Shown: positions 24,961 to 35,060 of the stretch, piece after piece | Layout of the letters: every line of letters starts with the position of its first letter | Position numbering within the stretch: position 1 is the first letter of the stretch | Assembly: GCA_946122785.1 (NCBI GenBank) | Contig: CAMGYJ010000009.1 | Location: forward strand, 5,734,937 to 5,798,936 | Reading direction: 5' to 3' | Origin: Linum tenue | Lineage: Eukaryota > Streptophyta > Magnoliopsida > Malpighiales > Linaceae | Length of the DNA stretch: 64,000 nucleotides | Made by a program: the position numbers and the translations under genes | The notes under the pieces: generated by a model | What the model was told of the DNA's origin: nothing | Databases searched by the model: none | What the model saw: only the letters and a program-made list of their open reading frames with translations

Positions 24961-25689
24961 ATCTGCTCGAGTTCTTGCAATGGCGGATCAGTTTGGTTTC
25001 ATGAGGTCTTGTTTGAATGAGAAATGAGAGTATTCTTGTGGATCCTTGCAAGGGAGACAAGAACCTGAGTACTCTCATGTACCGCTTGTTACTCTTATTA
25101 TGCTGCTTGTTCAACAATTGGGATCTTCTTTATAGTGACAATGAAACAAAGAAGTCGGATGAAAACTACTAGGATTGTGGGCGGCACGCAAGCAAGTAAT
25201 CCTACAGTGTTTGCAAGAATCCTAAAGTGTCCTTAGTTTAAGTGTGTTTGGATATGTACATTATTGAAATACTAGCATTTAAAATACATATAATTAAATT
25301 CATTGTTTACATAGTCATTTATAATATTTAAGTATTTTAAATTTTAGATTTTAATTGTGAATCTTTTGGCCACTTACTACAAATTTTGGTAAGTTACATT
25401 TTGGTACCCAAATTTATTTTTTCTTAACACTTTAACTTATAAAATTTTACAAAATGGTCCAGAAATTTTCGTGGTAAAATTACATTTTGATACCTTTATA
25501 TGTTTTTTCTCACACTATAGTACCTAAACTTTTAAAATTATACAAACAGGTACAATCTTTTGTTAGAAGGCATTTCAAATCACTAGTTATTGAAATATAT
25601 TTGAAGTTGACAACACGAAAATGTTGTTTTCAAGTGGTGTAAAATATTAGAAACATGTTTTTTCCGTTGTAATTATGTTGTTCATAACC
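24961..25689. other. AT-rich repeat-like intergenic DNA
   Basis: The stretch 25385-25560 contains repeated phrases of the type ACATTTTGGTACC and TACCTAAACTT. Similar phrases recur at 34200-34380, which suggests a shared dispersed repeat. No gene is recognised. Confidence 0.4.
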
Positions 25690-26065
25690 ATATAATTAAG
25701 GTGTTTGGCTATTGTCAAGGTGTCTTTGGGGATATTTTCGTACTAATCATACTCATTTACTTGATTGTTAAATCATTAGTTAGGTTTAGATCCATCATTA
25801 GTGTTACGAGTCTTTTTCTATAAATATCTATGTTGTTGTACCTTTCAAATTATTAAAAAGAATATCACAGAAATTATCCCGAAATCTTAGTCTCTCTCAA
25901 CCCTCCAAATATCTTCCTAAAGACCTCAACCATTCTATCCAATTCTGCCCAATTATGTTCTCATAATCCCCAATTTTCCTTCTTCAATTTCTAATTTTTA
26001 TTCTCAATCTCTGAATATCTTTATATCTATCCCAGCTTATTACAAGTAATTACGAGTGCCCAACA
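25690..26065 (+). mobile_element. LTR fragment, family shared with 63260-63590
   Basis: The ordered blocks TATAAATAT or AAAAATATG, then ATATCACAGAAATTATCCC, then a C/T-rich tract, then CTTATTACAAGTAATTACGA followed by GTGCCCAACATCC, recur in the same order and orientation at 63260-63590. The shared 3' boundary suggests two degenerate copies of one LTR or terminal segment. No gag or pol lies beside this copy. Confidence 0.5.
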
Positions 26066-26426
26066 TCCATACACCCGAAAGAAAGCATATTTCTCTGTAT
26101 TGGCCTTCAATCCAGAGACTTTTGGCAGCAGAGAAGGTCCAAAGCTCAAGTATGATTGATTGCAATTTGAATTAACTAAAAAAATGTACATTTGGGAGGT
26201 AATAAGATTTGATTGTGAAGTTTAGTTTTTCAGAAGGTGGAGTATAGTCGTACAATTCGATGGCGCAATGTTAAGAAGCATGGGCTTAACAATAATCAAC
26301 TAGACTCCAGAAAACATGAAGTAACTACAGGTCCGTCACATCCTAGTCCTACTCGTACACGTAAAACTCTTTGTACATTATTATCAAAACTCACTAAAAC
26401 TCTCCTTCAACGCAGACGCGCGTCTT

Positions 26427-28937
26427 CTACTTCTTTCCGGAGCTGCTGCACTTCCGCCCGCTGCTTGCAGGCCGTTTCTTCGGAGAAGAACAGTACTTGA
26501 GACGGTAACTCACGAGGGAAGGCCCGAAAGTGCTGTACTTCCCGGCACTGCTGAATGCCGTCTCTGCATCATCCCGCTTGCAGAATACTACCCTGGCCCG
26601 GCTGCTCTTCTTCAGGACCTGCGTCTCGGATTCCTGCAGCGTCCCAAAACGACCAAATATCTTGTTCAGCTCCTCCACTGTTGGAGCTGACTCGTAGTCC
26701 GTGAAGTTCAGGATCAAAGCGGTGGGGGATGGATCGTCGTCACTGGATTTCTCTTCTACCTGCTCACTCAGCGGCTTCTCCACTGCATCCGCTTCCTCAC
26801 CATTCTGCTGCTCGGGAGTCCCAGTGCCGCCCTTTTCATCAGTTGCTGTGGGTTCAGCAGCTGCTGCCATCACCTCTCCTTCACCATTTTTAAATTCCGA
26901 TATCGATTTTTCTTCGAGAGTTGGATCACCGCCTTCTTCCTCAAGAATTTTAGTTGCTGAAGAATCACTTTTGGTGGGTGATTTTTTCCCTTTGGATTTT
27001 GCAGACCTCTTTCTACTTCCTTGTTTCTTCTTCTCATCATCGTGGGATTTCAGTATTGGAGATGAACCATTCATTTCACTGGCCACCTTGAGGATGCTAA
27101 ATCCAATTCCAAAACTTCCCTTTTTAGACTGGGAAGTGTTCTTACCACTACCTTCTGGAGATGAAAGAGTTTGGCTCTTCTTCACGGCCAAATCATCAAA
27201 ACCTGAATCAGCAGCCTTTCGCTTCTTTCCGTCACTGGACTTCCCAACAGCCTTACTCTCTGATTTGCTTTTGATATTAGACGATTTGCTTTTATCATTC
27301 GATCGCCTCTCAGCAAATAAAGCAGCCAATGTTTTCTCTTTCTTGGCAGGGGTTTGCTCCTTGTCCACAGAATGGCGCTTCCTCTTTGAAGAAGAAGTCT
27401 TCTTTTCATTCTCATCATTGTCCTGAGTCGACTCCACCGTAGATAACGTAACATCTACTTGCTCATCCAACACAGTCCCAAGAATTTGGAACTCAGGCAG
27501 CTGAGAATAGCCCTTCCATCGACTTAAAGCCAACACCTGTGATCTTGCAGTTAAGAATTCCAGCCTATCAACCCCACCCAATGGTGACTGACCAATTCCC
27601 TTGATGTATTGGACAAGTTTCTCCGGGCGAAAAGAAGCTACACTAGAACATATTTCCCCTCCATCTCTTCTACAATACTCATCCTTAATTCCAGGATTGA
27701 CAATTACCTGGGTTTTGATCTCCTTGTACTCAGCTACACAAGGACACGCTAGGCCAAACTCCACACGTCGGGCGACTTCATCAAGAGCGCAATCAATGGC
27801 GTCGTGAAATTCCTCCGAATTGCTCTGCTTTGCCATCTGGGAGAAATGGGCACGGAAGGGCTTTATCTTTGATGTCTCATTCCAAGCGAAACTCTGATCC
27901 CCAAAATAAACTATCAAATGGCGCTCCTTCTTCATATACTTCTTTGCCTGGTCAGATGCAGCGGAGGTATCGAATATCTGCGCCGGCCACCATGGATGGC
28001 TCCTTACTTTGCCCCATACTAAATCAGAATCAGCAAATTTGGATCTCCAAAGACCGCCTTTCGTGTTAGTTCCGACAGTGGAGGGAACAAGATCTGAGTT
28101 ATCAGGCTTACTTTTCCCGCTCTCTGGTAACGTTACATTTCGAGGTTCCGTTTTTGGTTCCTCAATTTCCATTTTCTGATCTTCGAGATGCTTGATGGTC
28201 TTTCCGTGTTCGGAAACCCTATTGTGCGAGCTTCCAACAGGGACTTGCCTTTCCGGCGTTTCAGCATCCTCATTCCCAAACACCTGATGAGAGGAATCGT
28301 CGCTCTGGACTTGGATTGCGCAGGCGTCGGTTGTTGCTCCTTCTTCTTCTTCCTTAACCTGACAAGATCCATTTGATTCAACCTTTTCGGAAGGTTCTTC
28401 TTCACCTCCTTGCACGCCAAGATCCAAAATCTCCACATTCGCCTTCACCGGACCAAGTCCCGTTTCCGAGTCATCAACTCCTCCATCACTAGATTCCACT
28501 TTACCTTCGCAGCCTTTCGACTCATTCGCCCCTACGACATCCAGAACTCCTTCGCCTCCCCGCTTTACCACTACTCCCGAATCCTCAACTCCTCCATTAC
28601 TAGATTCAACTCTACCTTCGGAGTCCTTCAACTCATTAGCAGCTTCGACATCCTCCGGAACTCCTTCAATTTTCACCGTTTTCGAATCATCAACTCCTCC
28701 ATTACCAGATTCCACTTCCCCTTCACAGACTTTCAACTCATTACCCACTTTGACTTCCGGAACTCCTTCAATAACCGTCTTTTCCCCCTCGCCGTGACCG
28801 TTGACAGAGTCAGCTAGGGTTTCAGCACCCGAAGAAACGACCACCGGTTCAGCAGAAAGAGCACCGGAAGCATTTTTTGCCGGTACGGCGGAAGCGCCGT
28901 GGGTGTTCAAGTCGATGTCGTCCAGATCCCCGGACAT
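26427..28937 (-). CDS. PWWP-domain chromatin protein (PDP-like)
   Basis: A single-exon frame encodes 836 residues from ATG 28937 (MSGDLDDIDLNTHG). The longer frame upstream begins only at a non-ATG codon and is not used. Residues about 305-370 form a PWWP domain with the signature SDLVWGKVRSHPWWPAQIFD, followed by HLIVYFGDQSFAWNE. PWWP domains bind methylated nucleosomes and DNA, and plant PDP proteins work with PRC2 and MSI factors. A long Lys/Ser-rich nuclear tail includes several basic clusters (SKRKRHS, SRKRSAKSKGKKS). The C-terminus (about 735-820) has an RRM-like block, TALILNFTDYESAPTVEEL to ARVVFCKRDDAETAF, as in PDP homologues. The acidic N-terminus carries about three imperfect repeats (residues about 57-160). 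The assignment to a particular PDP paralogue is not certain. Confidence 0.9.
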   Translation of the reverse strand: MSGDLDDIDLNTHGASAVPAKNASGALSAEPVVVSSGAETLADSVNGHGEGEKTVIEGVPEVKVGNELKVCEGEVESGNGGVDDSKTVKIEGVPEDVEAANELKDSEGRVESSNGGVEDSGVVVKRGGEGVLDVVGANESKGCEGKVESSDGGVDDSETGLGPVKANVEILDLGVQGGEEEPSEKVESNGSCQVKEEEEGATTDACAIQVQSDDSSHQVFGNEDAETPERQVPVGSSHNRVSEHGKTIKHLEDQKMEIEEPKTEPRNVTLPESGKSKPDNSDLVPSTVGTNTKGGLWRSKFADSDLVWGKVRSHPWWPAQIFDTSAASDQAKKYMKKERHLIVYFGDQSFAWNETSKIKPFRAHFSQMAKQSNSEEFHDAIDCALDEVARRVEFGLACPCVAEYKEIKTQVIVNPGIKDEYCRRDGGEICSSVASFRPEKLVQYIKGIGQSPLGGVDRLEFLTARSQVLALSRWKGYSQLPEFQILGTVLDEQVDVTLSTVESTQDNDENEKKTSSSKRKRHSVDKEQTPAKKEKTLAALFAERRSNDKSKSSNIKSKSESKAVGKSSDGKKRKAADSGFDDLAVKKSQTLSSPEGSGKNTSQSKKGSFGIGFSILKVASEMNGSSPILKSHDDEKKKQGSRKRSAKSKGKKSPTKSDSSATKILEEEGGDPTLEEKSISEFKNGEGEVMAAAAEPTATDEKGGTGTPEQQNGEEADAVEKPLSEQVEEKSSDDDPSPTALILNFTDYESAPTVEELNKIFGRFGTLQESETQVLKKSSRARVVFCKRDDAETAFSSAGKYSTFGPSLVSYRLKYCSSPKKRPASSGRKCSSSGKK

Positions 28938-29612
28938 AACTTCTACTTCTACACTTTGAAGAAAACCTAACGTCAACGGCGCAAAAGAAGAGTAAATTGA
29001 AATCGAAGCCGCAAAGAAAAGAAAGAGAGGGACGAGACCAACCTTGCCTTTCCGGCAGCGGAGACGACGCCGCCGAGCTTAAGTAATTGTAGTTTTTTTC
29101 GGAAGGGAAGAGGGAATTTTGTTTCCTTCGGAGTTTTTCCTTCCGCTACGGGGACATTTGTTTGACGTTGAGGGGAAAGGAAGGAAGGGCGAGAGCGAGA
29201 CGGAAAAATAGGCAACAGCTGGCCGCTTGCCGTGGGGGTTTCAGTGCTTGCTCCCGTTGGTAGCGTACGATGTTCCGTTATGCCACGTGGTGGGATTCTG
29301 ACGGCTTGATTAAGGAGATTGGTTTTACTTCTGGCGGCCGAGGGATCAATCAAGTTCAGGTGGGCGATGGTGTGGGGCTGTGGGCTCAATATTCTCGCCA
29401 CGTGTCGAGAATAAAGAACATTAGCGACGCTGTGGCCTGTGGGGCATTTGCCTGTGTTTTATATGGAACTGCTAGCCCAACCCAAAAGCTGATAGATGGG
29501 CCGGGTCCAAAAATAGCCTGGCCGCTTCTATCGCATCACGTACAACTTTTATTTGATGTTACATACTTTTTTTTATAACTCAAGAACATCCTAACGCACA
29601 CACAGGTTCACC
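28938..29612. other. Promoter of the PWWP gene and flank
   Basis: This holds the likely leader and promoter of the minus-strand PWWP gene. Open frames here are non-homologous. The 8-bp target duplication of the adjacent MITE occupies 29605-29612. Confidence 0.4.
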
Positions 29613-30043
29613 TAGGGGTGGCTATACGGTCCGGTCCGGTTAAATTGGCCCAAATTGATCCGGTCCAGTCCGGTTTTTTTGAAAATATAAGGACCGAAGA
29701 TTGGATTGGATACAGTCCGGTCTTGATCCGGTCCGGTCTTGACCCGGTCCGGTCCCAATTCGGTCTTGATTTTATATTGAGGTTGTGGGAATTTGAGTGG
29801 CCTAAGGCCTAAAAGGGTGAGGAGTTGGTTAAGTTTTGTACTAAGTACAAAGGTTTGTGACCGTTTATGCAAATTATCCTTAAGTTTTGGGTGTTGAGCT
29901 CTCTTATCCGGTCTTTATCCGGTTTTTTACCTCAAATCTAAGCCCAAAGATTGGATTGGATTGTTTACTATCCGGTCCCGGTCCGGGTTATACGGTCCGG
30001 TTTCCGGTTTTTCATCCGGTCCTGGTCCAAATAGCCAGCCCTA
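29613..30043. mobile_element. hAT-type MITE with perfect 8-bp target duplication
   Basis: The ends are TAGGGGTGGCTAT on the left and ATAGCCAGCCCTA on the right, near-perfect inverted repeats typical of plant hAT elements. The flanks GGTTCACC (29605-29612) and GGTTCACC (30044-30051) form an exact 8-bp duplication, the hAT hallmark. The 431-bp interior has no transposase and is made of repeated CCGGTCCGG-type phrases on both halves. It is a non-autonomous element. Confidence 0.9.
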
Positions 30044-31261
30044 GGTTCACCTGCTTGATTTACTTCGTCCATCCATGTGAATCTCCATTAAATGCATTCG
30101 GAAACATCATATAACGGACCTCGGTAGGGGTCGAACACGGAAACTGCAACTTCGCGGAACGAGCGCCCACTAAGGATTTCACAATTAGATTATGTGAACT
30201 TTGGCGATATTACATATCGTTTGAAACCAAAAAAATTTGAGAATTTATTACTTTAAATGAATTCCTATATTTTGAATGTAATATTTAAAAATTTAGAAAT
30301 AAATTGAATTAATTAAATTCTCAAAACATGTATGTAATATGTTCAGAATTCAATTAAATTACCCTTATTAATTTTCAGCAAAAACAACATTCCAATTAGT
30401 CATTGAAAATTCATCTTCTTCTAACTCCAAATAATTGATCAAATGGTAATGTGAAGAAGGAAACATCTACCATTCTTTGAATAATTGAAACATTGAGGTC
30501 AACAACAAACGAAAAAAATAATTTTCTAAAAAACACAAGTGCCAAAATTCTCATCCGACCAATATGACAACAAAAAATGAAGTTCCTGAAAAGAGAACGA
30601 TCAATATTACCATCAAACACATACCAACATGGATTGCACACATATATCAAGCAAAGAAAAAGAAACATAGATCGTAACAACTGAAAAATAAGGAACAACA
30701 ATCTTCATAAAAAAGAAAAGCAACCGCAAGTAACATATGTAAATGAGATACATGTATAGGTGCACCATATGCATAAATCTAATATGACAGAGTGATGGAT
30801 GATGTTGATTATGAGTAATAGCAACATTGCAGATTAGCCGAAGAATAAAACTCAGAGAGTCGTTGAAAAAGCACGCAAAAGAAGGTGTAAGAGCAAAATC
30901 AAGATTAGATATATTCACTCCTCTTCCCGTTGGTCGAGCTGTAACATCTTCATATATGTCAAGTGACTTTCTTCCTCTCCTTTCGTTGTAAGTAGCGGTT
31001 GAGCAAGCAAGTTTCGGCGCGAAATCTAGAGCATTGGCGCCAATACCATATATAAGTAAAATTTACTTAATTGTCATTTTATCATAAATAGTAAATTATT
31101 TTTGGAATTCGTTCGAAATTTCATAATTGATAAAACCAGCTATAATTTCATTTATACCGAACAACATGTTAAGGATGACATGTTGTCAGTAGATGGATCT
31201 ACATTACTCATTGTTCATAGGGTTTTGACAAAGGACTGGATTAACATATTTGTGAAATTGT
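30044..31261. other. AT-rich intergenic region
   Basis: No gene or terminal-repeat structure is recognised. Small ORFs at 30411-30918 are AT-rich chance frames. Confidence 0.45.
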
Positions 31262-33594
31262 TCATAGGATTTGAAGGAATCTACTATTGACTCCAGCTCT
31301 ATACAAATGCAGCTCTGTTCTTCCAGCCGTCACACTGATCTCCGTATCCGCAGCTGCAAACACGACATCCCCTTCCACCACCGCATCTCTCATCAAAGAC
31401 CCCGTCGCCAACATCGCTCCTTCCCCGCTCGCGATCACAAAAATGGACGGTCCTTCCACCGCCGGAAACACCGCCGACTCCCCTCCCGGCAGCAAGCACC
31501 GGTCCACCTCGAACTCGTCGAACGGCGGCAGATACCTCGTCGTGTACGGATTCAGAGCAAACCCTTTCAAGATTTCAGGACGCCCCTGCATTCCCACAAA
31601 CCGGAAAAAAAAGGCTTCACTTCCATTTTCCTTTCCTGTTTTCATGTTATTGTCACAAACCAGTTGGTCCCAATAACTCGAGTTATTGGGAGAGATTCAC
31701 TCGTGGATCTTATACCACTCTCTAACACGCCCCCTCAAACGAAAGCCAACTCATGGGCTTGAAGTTTGCACAGGCCCACCATACCATGTGCTTGAAAGAC
31801 AACGGTTAATATTGGGGGTCGTGGAGATTCGAACACATGACCTTTCGGTTCTAGGCTCTAATACCATGTCACAAACCAGTTGGTCCCAATAACTTGAGTT
31901 ATTGGGAGAGGTTCAATCGTGGATCATATACCACAACACTAACAGTTATAAATTTGACAACGAGAAAATTTGTTTACTTTTCATTCCGTTTTGTATTCAT
32001 TTTCCAACTATGAAAACAAAAAGTGACAACTTTCTGTTGTTTTCGAAAACGTCAAAAATGTAGTAAAATGGGTTTACCTGTTTGTAGGTGAGCATGGAGC
32101 AGAGGGTTCCGACGTCTCGATACTTGGGAGTGAGTCCAGCTCGGACGACGTTGTCCGACGTGGCCATGACCTCGATGCACTCGCCGGCCACGTAAGCGTG
32201 CGGCTCGTTTGCCCCGATGTACAGAGCTTGGCCAGGTTTGAGCTTCACGTAGTTGAGGAACAGGGCTGCTATGACGCCGACATCGCCTGGGTATTGCCTC
32301 TCCAGTTCCAGAACCAGGTTTTCCTTCTCCGTTAGCTCCCTCCCCTGGCTTTCCCTCTGCAATCTGTTCTTCAGGTTGGACGCTGACTCAGCTGCCGCCT
32401 CCTTGCTGGCGGACATTAGTTGGGTGAAGATGGATTTCAATCTCGACTTGATTTCGAGTCCTCCGTCGTTCTGTTCGTCGTTGACTTGCAGCAGTTGGTT
32501 TGCATCTTCGGCGTTGACCACTTCCTTGATCTCTGGAGTGTTCTGCAACAAATCTTTGAGCTCCTATATACGCGGGAGGAGACAATTATTAACAAATTAA
32601 TGTGTGTGTAAGAAAGATCTCTTGTTATAAAAACAGGACATGGATGAAAGTAATACCTGAAGAGAAATGAAACCACAAAGGGCGTGGAACTCTGACAGGG
32701 CCAAAGCCATTTCAGGTTTGTGATTGTCGTCCTTGTAAGCAATTGGGTGCGACTTGTGGAGCTGCTTCGCCAGTTCTTTATCCGGGTGCGCTTGAATTGA
32801 TAGTGCTTCAGCCACAGAGAGTATCTGCCAGGAAATTATTATGAGATTTGGATAAATTTGTGCTTTCGGGTTAGAACAAGAAAGTAAACACATGTAGATT
32901 TACGCGATTTACTGACCGAATCGAACTTACACCAGGAAGGAACTCAATTCCATGTTGAGACAGAGAAGAAGAAAAGGGGACATGTTACATGTGTCATGAC
33001 CCAGTTGCTCACAATAACTCGAGTTGTTAGGAGATGTTTAATCGTGGATCATATACCACAACACTAGCACGCTCCTCCTCAAACGGAAGCCACTCACAAG
33101 GGCTTGAAGTTTGCACAGGTCAGAAGACAAGAATACCATGCGCTTAACAAATGGAGGTCACAGGGAATCGAACGCAAGACCTCTCGGTTGCTCACAATAA
33201 CTCGAGTTGTTAAGAGAGGTTCAATCGTGGATCATATACCACAACACTAACGACATGTATGTAGGAGAGAGAGTACCTTGAACAAGAAGGGGAGATGAGG
33301 TCCCCAGTTGGTGAAAACCTTGTGGCCGAGCGCAGCAGGATTTTGGGCAATCCAGTCTTTCAAACTCGACTCGCCGTTGTCGTCGCCGGAGACGACGAAA
33401 GATGGGCCGGAGTCGTGGACACCCATCCAGAGTTCGGCATAGGGCTTGTCCGGTTGGATTTCGGAGCGGGAGTTGAAAGCAGAGAGCCTTCCGACCAGGG
33501 ATTCCGGCCCGACTCTGCCCCAGTCGTAGTGCTGAACAGAGCATCGAAGCCGGAGGAGCCTCCGGTGGTTGTTCGCCGCCAATTCAGACCCCAT
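31262..33594 (-). CDS. PMI: Mannose-6-phosphate isomerase, type I
   Basis: Exons 33594-33277, 32824-32657, 32563-32078 and 31585-31262 give 431 residues. The enzyme interconverts fructose-6-phosphate and mannose-6-phosphate, feeding GDP-mannose, ascorbate and glycosylation in the cytosol. The cupin metal ligands are visible as Gln117 and His119 ([11 protein letters not shown]), Glu144 (HKPEMALAL) and His284 ([11 protein letters not shown]). The catalytic Arg303 lies in [17 protein letters not shown]. The start at 33594 ([12 protein letters not shown]) was preferred over an upstream ATG at 33729 because the N-terminus [16 protein letters not shown] then lies at the family position. Introns 1 and 3 each contain a TRIM retroelement in the same orientation as the gene. 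Without them both introns would be under 200 bp. Confidence 0.94.
31651..31944 (-). mobile_element. TRIM retroelement in PMI intron 3, TSD GTTAT
   Basis: Two direct repeats of 77-78 bp, 31651-31727 and 31867-31944, begin TGTCACAAACCAG and end CTAACA on the plus strand. Flanking GTTAT at 31646-31650 and 31945-31949 is a perfect 5-bp target duplication. Next to the inner edge of the right repeat the minus strand reads TGGTATTAGAGC (31855-31866), a primer-binding site for initiator Met tRNA. Next to the left repeat the minus strand reads GAGGGGGCG, a polypurine tract. There is no coding sequence, so this is a terminal-repeat retrotransposon in miniature on the minus strand. Confidence 0.93.
31669..31690. 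repeat. 22-bp perfect palindrome in the TRIM LTR
   Basis: The two halves are CCCAATAACTC and GAGTTATTGGG, a perfect self-complementary site. The other LTR copy (from about 31885) has one central change, and the relatives at 33010 and 37288 are less perfect. Confidence 0.85.
32992..33252 (-). mobile_element. TRIM retroelement in PMI intron 1, TSD ACATG
   Basis: The left repeat 32992-33069 begins TGTCATGACCCAGTTGC and shares the LTR family of the element at 31651. The right repeat (about 33189-33252) has lost its start and the primer site by a small deletion, and ends CACTAACG. Flanking ACATG at 32987-32991 and 33253-33257 is a perfect 5-bp duplication. The internal phrase GGCTTGAAGTTTGCACAGG is shared with the first copy. 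It is more diverged and therefore probably older. Confidence 0.88.
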
Positions 33595-33851
33595 TCGAGC
33601 CTTGATGCGTGTGTTTCGTTTCCTCGGGGAACTCCTTGGAAAAAGGCCGTGGAGAATAGTGAGGAGATCGAAGGAATTTGGACAGAGCAGAGGCAGAGGC
33701 AGTTTCCTCCTCTTCAGCGGTTTACTCAAACGGAACGGTATTATCGCTTTCAGTCATTGCCTACAAAACCAACACGCACGTACGTACATTGATTGAGGAG
33801 GGTTTGGATTTTGAACGCAAACTGTCGTCTGCTGGGAGAAGTTTCCTAGTG
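33595..33851. other. PMI leader and promoter
   Basis: An upstream in-frame ATG at 33729 exists but is judged to be leader. No other feature is seen. Confidence 0.45.
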
Positions 33852-34010
33852 TATTATATCTCCCGGTTTTATTTCTTTTCCTTATTCACCTAGGATTTTT
33901 ATTTCTTTCCTTATTCTCCCGGTTTAATTTCTTACCTAGTATTTTGTTTTTTCCTTTAGTATTTAAGGCCTTGTCTATTGTTGATCGTCGGTAATCTAAG
34001 TTGCCCCTAT

Positions 34011-34573
34011 TAGGATGACAATATTACCCATATCCATGGGTATTTTACTATCCAACTTAATTGGGTTGGGTATAGAATCCAAATAGATGTTAGATGGGTA
34101 GAGTTTGATGAATTTGTACCCAATTACCAATACCTATTTACTTGGGTTGGGTTGGGTTTTTAATATATGGATTTGGGTTTCGTACTTATACTCAAATGCA
34201 AATTACAGTTTGGTACCTAAACTTAATAGTTATGTATATATAATATCTAAATTAATTTTTTTTTCATATAAGTCCTCAAAATATCGATGAAAAATTACAT
34301 TTTAGTACCTAAAATTTTTTGGTCTCACATTTTGGTGCCTAAACTTATCAAGTTTTACAAATAGGTCCAATTTTTGTATGTGTAGTTAAAACACCCTCAA
34401 ATAAATGGATATCCATATCAAACCCATACCCATTTAGATAAATATCCATATCTAACCCAAACCCATATACAAATGCCAAACTCATATACACATCACCCAA
34501 ACCCTACCCATAATAAATGGGTCTACTTGGGTTTGGGCAAAATTACCCATGGGTGGGTAAATAGTCATTCCTA
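34011..34573. mobile_element. MITE-like insert nested in copia LTR
   Basis: The left end reads TAGGATGACAATATTACCCA and the right end, inverted, reads TAGGAATGACTATTTACCCA. Subterminal CCCATGGGTA-type motifs also pair. The termini resemble hAT MITEs. The flanks GCCCCTAT and CCCGCTGT match poorly, so no clean duplication is claimed. The flanking sequences look like the two halves of one LTR. Confidence 0.55.
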
Positions 34574-34656
34574 CCCGCTGTAAACACATTAAGCTCATCA
34601 CGTAAAATTTCCGTGTTTCGTTTCTTTCTCATTTTTTTGCGTTATCTTTTTCATTC

Positions 34657-34668
34657 TGGTATCAGAGC
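34657..34668 (+). other. Retrotransposon primer-binding site (initiator Met tRNA)
   Basis: The site is TGGTATCAGAGC, identical to the standard plant copia primer-binding site. It sits directly after the LTR 3' end and 70-100 bp before the gag homology. Confidence 0.85.
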
Positions 34669-35060
34669 GGTCATGAGCAAAGAAGAATCAAGCACGGGGC
34701 CACGGGGGAGAAGGATATCAATCTTCCTCCACCCAAGATCATTGGCCCAACGTCTCATTTATATCTTCATCCATCATATGCACCAAGTATAGTATTTGTT
34801 GGGGATTTACTCACATATTTGAATTATGGAGAGTGGTCTACGGAGATCTCCAACACCTTCATCGCCAAGAACAAGCTCGGTTGCCATCCGTTGGAGCTTG
34901 AAGACCAGGATCGATTGGAGTTCAGCAGCAACAACATGTATTTTGTGTAACATGAAGTGTGATAGGAAGAGAAGGAAGTTCGACGCGTTCAAGGTGGCCA
35001 GGGACGTTCATAGGTGCATCCTTCGTATGGTGGACTTGTACAACCTTAAAATTCGTGAGT

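Larger units (their letters stand above)
33852..35060 (+). mobile_element. Decayed copia 5' end: LTR, PBS and gag start
   Basis: A canonical initiator-Met primer site TGGTATCAGAGC lies at 34657-34668. The preceding sequence has LTR character, with a TATTTAAGG box near 33960 and a T-rich R-U5 just before the site. Downstream the frame reads PKIIGPTSHLYLHPSYAPS, then FVGDLLTYLNYGEWS, then FIAKNKLG. This corresponds to the N-terminal gag pattern of plant copia elements (LHPS..., L...L...NY..W, AKNKLG). Homology fades after about 34930. The LTR is interrupted by a MITE-like insert at 34011-34573. The LTR start is uncertain. Confidence 0.6.

Noticed and set aside
26701..27426. 241-codon plus-strand ORF inside the PWWP gene
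   Set aside because: It is the antisense shadow of Lys/Ser-rich codons of the minus-strand gene, with no independent homology.
34003..34010. 8-bp duplication for the MITE at 34011
   Set aside because: The two flanks match poorly, so no target duplication is claimed.
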